Shown here: positions 30,956 to 41,085 of the stretch, piece by piece
Layout of the letters: each line of letters opens with the position of its first letter
Numbering within the stretch: the first letter of the stretch is position 1
Assembly (NCBI GenBank): GCA_023014365.1
Contig: JAEBUN010000020.1
Location: forward strand, 1 to 64,000
Reading direction: 5' to 3'
Length of the DNA stretch: 64,000 nt
Source of the DNA: Lepiota brunneoincarnata
Lineage: Eukaryota; Basidiomycota; Agaricomycetes; Agaricales; Agaricaceae
Notes under the pieces: generated by a model
What the model was told of the DNA's origin: nothing
What the model saw: only the letters and a program-made list of their open reading frames with translations
Databases searched by the model: none
Position numbers and translations under genes: made by a program

Positions 30956-32341
30956 TTAAAAATCCTGGAATGGATGCATTTCTGGATCCTTGGCTAGCAT
31001 GGAATGGAGTTCTTGTTGTAATTTGGGGTCGATTTTGTCAATCATTTGACGCATCTGAGATGCAACTTCTGCAATGGCAAGGGAAGACTTGCATTGTTGG
31101 AGTTTTAAGCCAGAGTTAGGCTTATTTCCTTGGAAAGGAGGACAATTCGGGTTTCTGGTTGGGTGTGGTGGATTGGTACACATTCCTGGGAAGCATCTAG
31201 TGGGTGGTGGGTATGGGTATTTGTTGACCCAATGATCATTTGCTCTACATCGGAAGCATTCTTGTTTTTAGTAAGCTTTCATTCATTATTCCATAACAAC
31301 TGCATCTATCTTCAATAGTTCTTGTGCAGAGTCTTCTTCAGCATATTCTGGTTGTGGGATTTTAGGATAAGGATCTTCATATCCTTCTTCTACTCCAGCA
31401 TGGTCTATTTCCATGGTGTGTGGGTCTTGTGGTGTGAAATGTGGAGCGTTGCTCCTTTGGTAGAATTGTGCATATGGCACATTGTTGTTTGGACAGCTTG
31501 GTCCGCAATTAGGTTGATATTGGTTCCTTTGGGGGAACATGTTCCTGGGGGTGCCATAGAGGGCATTGATTCAGCAGAAATTGTTGTCAAGCTTGTTTGC
31601 TTGGGTATACCAAGTGGTGATAGTTGTCAGAGGATTCTCCAATTCATCAATTTTCATGGCAATACAGCGGTCAATTGCTTTGTGGTATAGATTGATCAGG
31701 GCACAATCTTCAGTGAGTCTGGACTGGTGGACAAGTTCTTTGAACTGAGCTTTGAACTTGGTCATTGGTTTACCTGCTTGGTGCAGAGTTTGAAGTTTGG
31801 TATGCATGTATGCATGTTCGTCTGCCAGGGTGAAGTTGGTTCTGAGTTGGGTGGTGAAATTGTCCCAAGTCTCCATGGCTATGGGTTGCCCTGCTTGGGT
31901 TTGGGTGTTCCTCTCATGGAGGTATTGTCTGGCCCATGCTTGGGCATCTCCTGATTGCATTGTTGAGAGGACAAATAAGGTTCTGGCAAGATCAGTGTTG
32001 TAAGTGGTTGCATTAGCAAGCACATAAACTTTGCATTGGAAGATCCAATCTTCGAATAGCCTTCTGATTCCATCAAAGGCAATAGGTTTGAGGAGTCCTA
32101 ACTCCTTTGGAGTTTGTGCAGCTGCCATTTGTAATTGTCTGGGGGGTGGCAGCAATGGTGTTGGTGGTTGTGGTGGTTGTATGGGTAGTGGTGGTAGGGC
32201 TAAGGGTTGTATTGGTGTGGGTAATGTGGGTGGTTGTAGTTTGGGTTCTGATTGGTTGTCATCTGTGATATAGACATCTGAGTCATTGTCTACTGGGATT
32301 TTTCCTTTGTTGAGTTCAATGAAAGCTTCATGTCTTGCAAG
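30956..32341 (-). pseudogene. G5 gag, main part
   Basis: Fragments of a G3-type gag on the minus strand: TPKELGLLKPIAFDGIRRLF, ARTLFVLSTMQSGDAQAWAR, TWDNFTTQLRTNFTLADEHA, then HTMEIDHAGVEEGYEDPYP, and the end MLAKDPEMHPFQDF. The zinc knuckle region near 31230-31260 is damaged. At 32341 the frame is cut by the G6 insertion, and gag resumes at 38744. Many G3 CpG codons are TG or CA here. Confidence 0.85.
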
Positions 32342-32632
32342 TGTAGGGATGCCCTCTCAGCTATGCGAGGACGTTGCAATTATCTAGTGTATAGTGGTAA
32401 TTTGGCTTGCTCTTTAATTATTCTTATCTTACACATAATTCCTTTCACCTTCACACTCATTTTTACGTAGAAAAATCACTTGTTTATGCTCTCAGTCTCT
32501 CATTTACATACCATAGCACTCCTTTTATTCCTGATTTTTGTAGAAACACAGACATGTAGAACCTTTAAAATACATGCCACGTAGTTACCAAATGGATGTC
32601 TTTTACCCCTGAGAACTTGTAGCAGCCTTACA
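32342..32632 (+). repeat. G6 5' LTR
   Basis: A 291-bp LTR, TGTAGGG to CCTTACA, matching 38449-38739 with scattered mostly C/T and G/A differences. Confidence 0.92.
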
Positions 32633-32634
32633 CT

Positions 32635-32653
32635 TGGAGCCCACTGCAAGGGG
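32635..32653 (+). promoter_or_regulatory. G6 primer-binding site
   Basis: TGGAGCCCACTGCAAGGGG starts two bases after the LTR and resembles the E2 site, so both are primed by the same, unidentified, tRNA. Confidence 0.7.
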
Positions 32654-32702
32654 TGGCTAGCTCATAACCACACTCCCTCTCTATCCCTACAATCCTTACA
32701 AC

Positions 32703-34407
32703 ATGGCAGACCAACCAAGAGTCCAGACACGGTCACAGTCGAGGCTTCCATCCCAGCAAAGTCAGTCTTCTGAGAGTGCAAAGCACCAACAACCATCAGG
32801 AGCAGGACCTACAGTGACCACATCATTGTCAGACCAAGAGACATTACAAGGCCACACACGAAAGGCCTTACTCCTCACCTCAACACCGCCAGTAACACCA
32901 ACCCCTCAAATGGTCTCAGTATCAACTCCAGGAGGTATGACGGCCATGCCAGCCCCAGGAACCAAGCATGCACCAGAGTTCAACCCCAAACATCCTGAGG
33001 AGTTGAAGAAGTTCTTCGAGGAGTTCGAACAGCAGGTGAGAGCATGTGGGTTGAATAAAGTGGAGAAAGCAAAGATGGTGGTGAAGTATACAGATACCAA
33101 GACAAAACAGTTCTGGAAGAGTCTTGAAGGGTATGAACAGGATTATGGAATACTAAAGAAAGAGATTTTAGAGTCATACTCAAAGACATCCCTTGGAGGG
33201 AAATATTTGGTCAATCGCTTACTCAGGTTCATTGAGGCAGCGGCAGATGAGGATATTGAGGATGAAGATGACCTAAACAAGTATTATTGTAAGCTCTAGC
33301 CTATGGTGTCTGACCTTATCAACTCCAAAAAGATTACCACGGATGAAAGGCGATCGCTACTTTTGGAAAGGACTTTCCCTCAGCACTCGATGCACCATCC
33401 AGGATCGACTTGAAAAGGAGGACAGTAACCTGGACCATTTGCAGATCCCCAAAATCAAGAAAGTACTGAAGGCAGGGAGATTTGTGTTTTGAAGGAAGCA
33501 GTAGATGAAGAAGAGTTATGGGAATGAAGGATGAGGAAGAGTTTGAAGAAATGAGGGAAGGGAAAGAAGAGATGAGAACAGAGTAGTAGTGAGGAGTCAG
33601 AGGAGTCATCTGTTGAGATGACAGATGAAGAGTCCAGTGAGGAAGAGGGACGACGATGATATAGGCAAAAGGCTGGAAAAACAAAGAAGGAGGTGAGAAC
33701 AAGGAAGGTAAAGGTTGAAGAGGAGAAGGAAAAGAAGAAGGGAGGAGTGATGGATGAGGTTGAAGAACTCACAAGGAAACTACATGGGCTAGAGGTAACC
33801 AATGCAACATACATGGCAACTTATGTACGCCCAGCTAGTTTTGGTAGCCCCAACTGTCACCAAACACATTTCACCACCAGCACAATGGATACCAACAGCA
33901 TCAACAACAGCCTTCATGCAAAATCAGCCAGGATGTGGGGCACCCATGACACCCCAGAACTATGCATGCCTCATGTGTAAAGATCCCTCACATAGGCTTC
34001 AAGCATGCCCCATTGCAGCTGAGTATGTTCAAGCAGGTCAATCACATATCCTAGCTGGAGGGTACCACATACATGGAGATGGCTTGCATATCGAACGACA
34101 TCCAGGAGGGTTCAAAGGAGCTATAGATCAGAAGTGGGGGGAACCACTACAGGCAACCCCCAGTGTGAGTATAACACCACCGGTACCAGCCCCAACCCCT
34201 TCATCCATACCACTTACCTCGTATGTTTCAGCACAAGAGATGGAGACTGGAGAAGAAGGATTTGTGTGGGGAGCAATAGTCAAGTTGGAGGAGTTGGGAA
34301 ATGAGAAGAAGTCAGAAGTGGAAGGGATGGTGACAACGAGAGCACAAGAGAAGAGAGGAGCTGGGAAGAGTAGTGAAGAGTCAGCAGAGACTAGGGAAGA
34401 AGGATGA
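32703..34407 (+). pseudogene. G6 gag
   Basis: The ATG at 32703 opens MADQPRVQTRSQSRLPSQQS. A capsid-like region follows: HAPEFNPKHPEELKKFFEEF, LNKVEKAKMVVKYTDTKTKQ. A TAG at 33297-33299 interrupts it (KYYCKL-stop-PMVSDLINSKK). An acidic and basic low-complexity stretch (33480-33780) leads to YACLMCKDPSHRLQACPIAA, a CCHC-like zinc knuckle with x5 before the last Cys. The last frame ends at 34407. Several frameshifts lie in the low-complexity part. Confidence 0.78.
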
Positions 34408-34473
34408 AAGGAGGAAGCAGCCAAGACACACCCAGCATACAAACTCGAGTCGAAAATCTCAAGCACATCAATA

Positions 34474-35090
34474 ATGCAAGGGATCTACAAACGCATACTT
34501 GAAGCTGAAGTCCCTAAAGTCACCATAAAGGAGTTACTATCAATCAGTGGGGACCTTCGCAAACTCATGATTGACAACACACATACACAGAAAGCTCCAA
34601 TGATGGGAGCTGTTGTAGCAGCAGTACCTGGGATGTCACTTGAGTTTACAACACCACTTCAAGAGGTGGATATGACAGTGAAAGGGACAGAGGGAAAGAG
34701 AGCAGTTGAGATGGGACTGTTGGACGAAGGGTCAGAGATTGTATTGGTGAGATAGGATTTATGTGATGAGTTGGGGATAAGGGTGAATAGGGTGAGGAGG
34801 ATGGTGATGCGGACAGTGAATGGTGGGAAGGAGAACCTAGAGGGTTGTGTCGAGTGGTTGGAGATCATGGTAGGAGGTTTGAAGACATTTGCACATGCAT
34901 TTGTTGTGAAAATGGCACCATATTGGTTGTTGTTGGGAAGGCCCTGGCAACAAGGAGTGAGGTTGGGGAAAGTAGAGCAGGAGGATGGTAATGTTGAGGT
35001 AGTGGTGACGGACCCAGTGGGGAGGAAAGAAAGGTGGTGGTGCCAACAAGAGAGAGAGTGGAGGAGAAGACAAGGAAAGGATTGGTAGTG
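34474..35090 (+). pseudogene. G6 protease region
   Basis: The frame reads ITPLQEVDMTVKG-like sequence, then EMGLLDEGSEIVLVR, a retroelement aspartic protease core in which DEG stands for the usual D-S/T-G. It continues LCDELGIRVNRVRRMVMRTV and YWLLLGRPWQQGVRLGKVE, matching the protease flap and GRPW-type end. A TAG at about 34753 interrupts it. Confidence 0.65.
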
Positions 35091-35240
35091 ATGAGGGGAA
35101 TAGATGACAAAGGAGTATGGAGGATCTGTGGAGGAGACAACACATTAACAGAGGCAATCCTCTCATTGACTTTCACTTACAACATTGAGGCCCACTGCCT
35201 AGCTTACAAAAAGGTTGCCAACAAAGTCTGACAAGTACTA

Positions 35241-36870
35241 GTGACAATGCCTAGCGACTACCGAATTATCAGAAAGGTACCTGAAGACCCCCTATTGACC
35301 TTACCTGTGTTACCAGTCCTTCCACCTCCATTTCGGCCAGGAATACACCTTACGCAGGACAGGATGGACAAGCTAGGGATATTTTTGAATGACTTCTTGT
35401 GGCCAGAGGAAAAGAAACTGGTGGTGCAGATACTGTTGAACAACAAGTTGGGCCTAGCATGGGACGAGACAGAAAAAGGCCGATTTCACGAGGACTACTT
35501 CACTCCTGTCAAAATTCCAGTCATCGAACATATCCCATGGACTAGGAAATCCTTACCCATTCCCCCTGGGCTTTGCGAAAAAGTAATAGGGCTTATCAAA
35601 CAAAAGATCAAGACTGGGGTATACGAGCCATCATACAGCTCCTACAGGCATCAGTGGTTTACTGTGGCAAAGAAGGATGGCAACATACGGATCATGCATA
35701 ACCTGACACCCCTCAACACGATCACGATTCAAGACTCCCAAAGCCCCCCTCTGATATATCTCTATGTGGAGCAATGTGCAGCATGAGGCATCTACTCAGG
35801 ACTAGATATCTTTGTGGGGTATGATCACTGAACCCTGGCAGAGCCCTCTCAAGACTTTACCACCTTTGATACACCTCTAGGAACAATAAGGCTAACAGTA
35901 CTACCCCAAGGATGGACAGGCTCAGTTGGGATCTTTCACAATGACATTGCCCTCCTCTTGAAGGAGGAAACAGAGACAGCCCCAAATTTTCTAGATGACA
36001 TTACTCTATTAGGCCAAAAAATGCGTTATGAAAAACTAGATGGCACTTACAAGGTCCTAGTGGAGAACCCAGGCATTCGACAATTCTTGTGGGAACATGC
36101 GATTGACCTAAATCAGGTACTGCACAGACTCAAACATGCAGGAGTGATGGTATCAGCAAAGAAACTCCAGCTGTGCTTACCAGAAATTGTGGTGGTGGGG
36201 AGACTGTGTATGTATGAAGGGCAGAGACCAGATGAGGTGACGGTGGAGAAGGTGTTGAGGTGGCCAGAGTGCAGGAATGTGTCAGAAGTACAAGGATTTC
36301 TGGGGATGGCAGGAACAGTCAGGAATTGGATCAAGTCATTTGCAGAGATATGTGAACCACTCACCAAGTTAACGCGAGGAAAACAAGAGGAGTTTAGATG
36401 GGAGGAGGAACATAAAGTGGCAATGGAGGAAATAAAGCAGAAGGTTGCAATGTGTGAGGCAATCAGGCCAATCAACCATACCTTACCCTTCAACATCATT
36501 TTGGCTGTGGACACCTCCATAATCGTAGTTGGATACATCCTAGGTCAGATTAATAACACAGGGAAATGACAGCCAGCTTGTTTTGGATCTATTGCCTGGA
36601 ACGAGAAGGTATCTCACTACTCCCAAGCTAAGCTGGAGCTGTATGGACTTTTTCAGGCCTTGAATGCATGCAAACTGTGGCTGGTGGGTGCAAAACAATT
36701 AGTGGTGGAGGTCAACACAAAATACATCAAAGGAATAATCAACAAACCAGATGTACACCCAAACACAGCCATAAATTGATGGATCTCAGCTATCTTGATG
36801 TTCAACTTCAAACTAGTGCATGTTCCAGGGAAGAAACACCAAGGACCAGATGGATTGTCAAGACAAAGGA
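35241..36870 (+). pseudogene. G6 reverse transcriptase and RNase H
   Basis: The reverse transcriptase begins IPVIEHIPWTRKSLPIPPG, then YSSYRHQWFTVAKKDGNIRI and MHNLTPLNTITIQD. After stops near 35786-35830 the active site reads APNFLDDITLLGQK (F-x-D-D), typical of this lineage. Later come LPEIVVVGRLCMYEGQRPDE, VQGFLGMAGTVRNWIKSFAE, RNase H (FNIILAVDTSIIVVGYILGQ, YSQAKLELYGLFQALNACKL, EVNTKYIKGIINKPDV, HVPGKKHQGPDGLSRQ). The same C-terminal blocks occur in E2. At least five stops interrupt it. Confidence 0.85.
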
Positions 36871-37249
36871 GAGGAGAGGAGAGTGAGGAGGAGGACTTTG
36901 GAGAAGAAGAAGCTGAAGCATGGGTGGATGACAAGGTGTTGGGGTGTGGGACATGGGTAGTGGGAGGTTTTGAAGAGAGGGGAGGAGAGGTGACTGTCTT
37001 GGAGACCAGAAGCAAGCCAAGAAATAGCCCAGAAAGCCCAGAGGAAAGGGAGAAGACAGACAAGCTAGCACCCCATGATGACAAGGCAAGAAAAAGAGAC
37101 CTAGAGTTGGAGGAAATTAGGAGGTTCCTAACATCACTAGAGCTGCCAGAGGGACTCACCGAAAAGGCCAGGAAAAGGTTTCTCAAACGAGCAGGCAAGT
37201 TCTTCATGAACAACGAGGGTTGTGCAGGAAGGAGTATGGTGGGAGACAC

Positions 37250-38320
37250 CAGGTGGTGGTGATGGGAAAATCACAACACCATCGATTGCTTACCCAAACA
37301 CATGACAACTTAGGACACAAAGGGTTCTATGCCACTTGATGCACTCTTGCTGACCAGTTCTGGTGGCCCTCACTCGAAAATGACATCCACTGCTTCATTA
37401 AAACATGCCATCCATGCCAGATCTGATCCACGGAACAGGTAGTCTTGCCACCAATGATCCAGACCCCAGCCCCCCTCTTCCAGAAAGCCTACATTGACTC
37501 CATGCACATGCCACCATCTCACAGGTGAAAATACATCGTTCAAGCTCGCTGCAGCCTTACTGGATGGCCAGAATAAAGAGCCCTCACTAGAGAGACTGGC
37601 AGGACACTGGGAGCCTTCATTTTCGAAGAAATCAGATGGGGAGGACTCAAGGAAATAGTTACGGACAATGGAATAGCCTTTGTCGCAGCCTTGGATTGGC
37701 TAGCCAATAAGTATCACATCCGTCACATTTGGATCTTGGCTTACAACTCACAGTCCAATGGAGTTGTGGAAACAACCCACAGAACCATCCAGGATGCCCT
37801 TGTCAAGGTCTGTGATGGTGATATTTGCAGCTGGTATGAGCATGCTCCATATATTTTCTGGGCTGACAGGGTAACTACTCGAAAAGCCACAAGACACATG
37901 CCGTACTACACTGTCCATGGGGTTGAACCACTACTTCCATTTGACATCACCAAGGCCACCTTTTTACGCCCATTCCCCACCCAAAAACTCACCACCTCCC
38001 AACTTCTCTCCATCCAAGCCCAAGCCCTCGAAAAATGCGACAGCGATCTAGCCAAAATACATGAGCAAGTCTTGGCAGCGCATTTTGCCTCCACCTGAGA
38101 CTTCGAAAAGTGAATGGGTAGCCAAGTTCATGACTACAAGTTTGCTCTGGGCACCCTTGTGCTGGTCCTCAACAAGAAAATCGAGCCCAAAGTCAGATGC
38201 AAGTGCAAACCACAGTACTTAGGACCCATGGTGGTTGTCAAGCGACTCCGAAATGGTGCCTACATGCTTGCTGAAGCAAATGGCACCATTTCAAGGCTCA
38301 AATTTGCAGCCTTTTGACTC
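37250..38320 (+). pseudogene. G6 integrase
   Basis: Zinc finger HHCC (QTHDNLGHKGFY, CFIKTCHPCQ), core YIDSMHMPPS (first Asp), IVTDNGIAFVAALDWLANKY (second Asp) and NSQSNGVVETTHR (Glu about 35 residues on), then YEHAPYIFWADRVTTRKAT. The C-terminal domain reads ALGTLVLVLNKKIEP and QYLGPMVVVKRLRNGAYMLA. The three catalytic acids are kept, but stops near 37340, 37425, 38098 and 38112 inactivate it. Confidence 0.82.
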
Positions 38321-38404
38321 ATCCCTTACCACACTTGCTCACCATGTCATATCCATGTCACGGAGTTTGTTGACCCTGAGGACCTTGCAGGTGTTGGAGA
38401 CAAG

Positions 38405-38432
38405 TGAAAACAACTCACAAGAGTTGTTTTCA
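38405..38432 (+). other. Perfect 12-bp stem-loop before the G6 3' LTR
   Basis: TGAAAACAACTC (38405-38416) and GAGTTGTTTTCA (38421-38432) pair perfectly around the loop ACAA. It lies 16 bases before the LTR, next to the purine tract GGAGGAGG (38441-38448) that serves as plus-strand primer. Confidence 0.85.
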
Positions 38433-38448
38433 GAAAGCTTGGAGGAGG

Positions 38449-38739
38449 TGTAGGGACGCCCTCTCGGCTACATGAGGAGGTTGCGATTATCTAGTGTATA
38501 GTGGTAATTCAGCTTGCTCTTTAATTATTCTTATCTTACACATAATTCCTTTCACCTTCACACTCATTTTTACGTAGAAAACTCGCTTGTTTACACTCTC
38601 GGTCTCTCATTTACATACCATAGCACTCCTTTTATTCCTGATTTTCATAGAAACACAGACATGTAGAACCTTTAAAATATGTGCCATGTAGTTACCGAAT
38701 GGATGTCTTTTACCCCCAAGAACTCATAGCAGCCTTACA
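38449..38739 (+). repeat. G6 3' LTR
   Basis: A 291-bp partner of 32342-32632, followed by the duplicated CAAG. Confidence 0.92.
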
Positions 38740-38743
38740 CAAG

Positions 38744-39030
38744 GAAGTCTTCTTCAGAACCTGTGAGTTCTCTTGGTTGTTGTACAGCATGTTGGAGTCT
38801 TTTGAGCTTGTGGGGATTGAGTTGATTTGCAAATATGCCATGTTTTTCTTATTCTTCACATTGTCTTTGTCTTTCAGCTAGTGCGGTGGAGGCACTTGAT
38901 GAAGTTGGGGTTCTTGTGATGATCTGGGTGGATGTTGATGCATGTGGAGTGGGTGAATCAAATGGGGATGGAGGATAGAATGGCGATGGTGTTTAAGTGG
39001 GTTGCAGTGTAAGATTTCTTCTGGGATCAG
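38744..39030 (-). pseudogene. G5 gag, N-terminal part
   Basis: The continuation of the G5 gag on the other side of G6. On the minus strand it matches G3 at about 22145-22440, including the Pro/Ser-rich start, STALAERQRQ-like, and HAVQQPRELTGSEEDFL. The Copia B LTR at 39031 cuts it off, and the G5 leader and 5' LTR are not in the window. Confidence 0.8.
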
Positions 39031-39368
39031 TGTTAGATAAAGTGACAGATCACTTAATAGTTAGTAATGAATTATAATATATAAGTAATTAGTTGTTATG
39101 TACACTCATCCCTGAGGGATGTCAATTAGTGGATACCAAGTTTCACGCCTTGTGTCCATTTTGACAGGATGGGACCTTAGACTAGCCAAATCCTATTATG
39201 TGAAGGGGAGTTACATATGAAGAACCTTTACACTTGACCAAATCAGTGGGCTTATCAAATCACACTATTACTAACAACATGTGAATACAACAGTGATTGT
39301 TGATCAACTTGAGCTAGTGACTAGTGATCAGTGTGTCACTGATACTATTGACTCTACTCAGTTCAACA
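39031..39368 (+). repeat. Copia B 5' LTR
   Basis: A 338-bp stretch from TGTTAGATAAAG to AGTTCAACA directly before a copia-type primer site. It differs from the Copia A LTR. No second copy exists in the window, so the 5' limit rests on the TG start and on the end of G5 homology. Confidence 0.7.
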
Positions 39369-39383
39369 GGTTATGGGCCCCAG
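39369..39383 (+). promoter_or_regulatory. Copia B primer-binding site (tRNA-iMet half)
   Basis: GGTTATGGGCCCCAG is the same kind of site as in Copia A, complementary to the anticodon arm of initiator-Met tRNA. Confidence 0.75.
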
Positions 39384-39468
39384 CTCTACACCATTTTAAT
39401 CATTGATTGTTGGGGATACTGCTGCATATTGCTGCTACTGTGACTATTGGCTTATTGCCACCATATTG

Positions 39469-39501
39469 CGAGTTTATTGCAAGTTTATTGCAAGTTTATT
39501 G
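39469..39501 (+). repeat. 11-bp tandem repeat, three copies
   Basis: AGTTTATTGCA-type units occur three times in a row in the Copia B leader, just before the gag start codon. Confidence 0.8.
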
Positions 39502-39521
39502 GGGATTTATTGGATATCACT

Positions 39522-40334
39522 ATGTCTGACTCAGTCAGTGCTAGAATTACACCTCTTACCAACTCCAACTATGGAGAGTGGTCAGGTGAAATGCAGGCAT
39601 GGTTGATGTCAAAGGGATTGTGGAATGTGGTCAGTGGGAAGGAGAAAAAGCCTGAAAAGGATCAGGGGAATATAGATGCTCAGGAATTGAAGGTGCAAAA
39701 GGCTGCTGGTGACATATATCTGTTACTGGATTGTGACCAGAGGGTGCATGTTTGAGATTTAGTGGGGGATCCAGTTGAAATGTGGAAGAAGCTTGAGGAG
39801 GTACATCAGTCCAAGAAACCTGGTGAATGCATATGATGATCTCTTCTCCATTTGTAAGAATGATGAGGAATCAATAGTTGATCTGGGGACACAAATAGAG
39901 AAGGCAATGGCAACTATACAGGATTTACATCCTACCAAGTTCACCATTACCAATCTTGATGAGGAACTACAATGCATGGCATTGATTCAAGCATTACCAG
40001 AGGACTATGCACACCTGTTGACAGCACTACTGCTACAGGACAAATTGACCAAGTCAACTGTCCTTGCTGCCTTCCAAAACAAGGACCTTAATTGTCAAAA
40101 GTGAACAGAGATAGCCAATCGGGCAATGGTGGGAGGATTTGGAGGAAAGAAAAAGTGGAAACCAAAGACACCAGGGGTTGTAGTCACTTGCTATGTCTGT
40201 GGCAAAGTGGAGCATATTGCAAGAGTGTGTCATGATCACAAAGACAAAGTTGGGACAAATACAGTAGAGGCACACAGAGTTGAGGAAAGTGGGAATAAGA
40301 TACCAGAGTTAGCTCATGTGGCAAGTACTCTTTC
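39522..40334 (+). pseudogene. Copia B gag
   Basis: The ATG at 39522 opens MSDSVSARITPLTNSNYGEW, then MQAWLMSKGLWNVVSGKEKK, the standard UBN2-type Copia gag start. After a TGA at 39753-39755 the protein continues in other frames: SICKNDEESIVDLGTQIEKA, LDEELQCMALIQALPEDYAH, LLQDKLTKSTVLAAFQN, and the zinc knuckle CYVCGKVEHIARVCHDH. The G4 LTR cuts it off at 40335 within the region after the knuckle. The rest of Copia B is not found in the window. Confidence 0.82.
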
Positions 40335-40715
40335 TGTTATCAGAAGTCTTATCAGAAGGACAGTTATTTTTAGTTATTCCCATGTCACTATGAAACCATC
40401 AGTAGTGTACATCAGAAGGACTATTCCTAGTTATGCCTCATGTTTCTTATCTCTGACTCATAGTTACTCTGGTCCAGATAATTATAGTAGGAGTACAGCC
40501 ACACTTAGGAGTATATAAGGATACAGTACAATACCTTGTATCCTTATCTTAGGGTTATAAAGTTCTTGCCCCCTATACCTCTTTGCCCTTAAACCAGCTG
40601 GACTATAGTGCTCCATTGTCTCCAAGTCATGCCTAGTAGGACAGGACCAAGTCTGTATAGACATCCTGTGTTGAATGCCGTGCTACTCAAGAGCAAACCC
40701 CTAACCCAGGTAACA
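40335..40715 (+). repeat. G4 5' LTR
   Basis: A 381-bp LTR similar to the G3 LTRs, with the TATA box TATATAAGG kept. Its self-priming partner reads TATCTTAGGGTT, one mismatch to the primer site at 40717-40728. Confidence 0.9.
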
Positions 40716-41085
40716 AAACACTAAGATACTCTGCTGCTTATCTCTTGCTCGCCCTCTACTCTGCTCTGCTCTACTGACATACTGAACGCATCAAGAAACT
40801 CTGGTCGTTCAAAACAATGTGTGAAAGAAAACTGCCCCTCTGTGTAGCCATCGCTACATCCCTCAACCTCTCCCCACCAGAAGACCTGGCTTACCTACTC
40901 ATTTTCATCTTCACCTCCACCGCCACCCTCATCACCTACCAAATAATCACCCTAGAACTTGAACGCATCACGTGCCCTTGCCACTGCTGTGTCATCAGAT
41001 CATGGAACCTGTATTCAGGAATCTCCATAATTGCAACCCAATTTTTCATTCTTCTAGTGATAATCGATCACTAGACAACTGCCAC

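Larger units (their letters stand above)
32342..38739 (+). mobile_element. G6, Gypsy element without chromodomain
   Basis: A 6398-bp element with 291-bp LTRs, flanked by the 4-bp duplication CAAG (32338-32341, 38740-38743), inserted in G5 gag. It carries gag, protease, reverse transcriptase, RNase H and integrase on the plus strand, in the same lineage as E2, and has no chromodomain or ORF3. Multiple stops and frameshifts show it is inactive. Confidence 0.92.
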
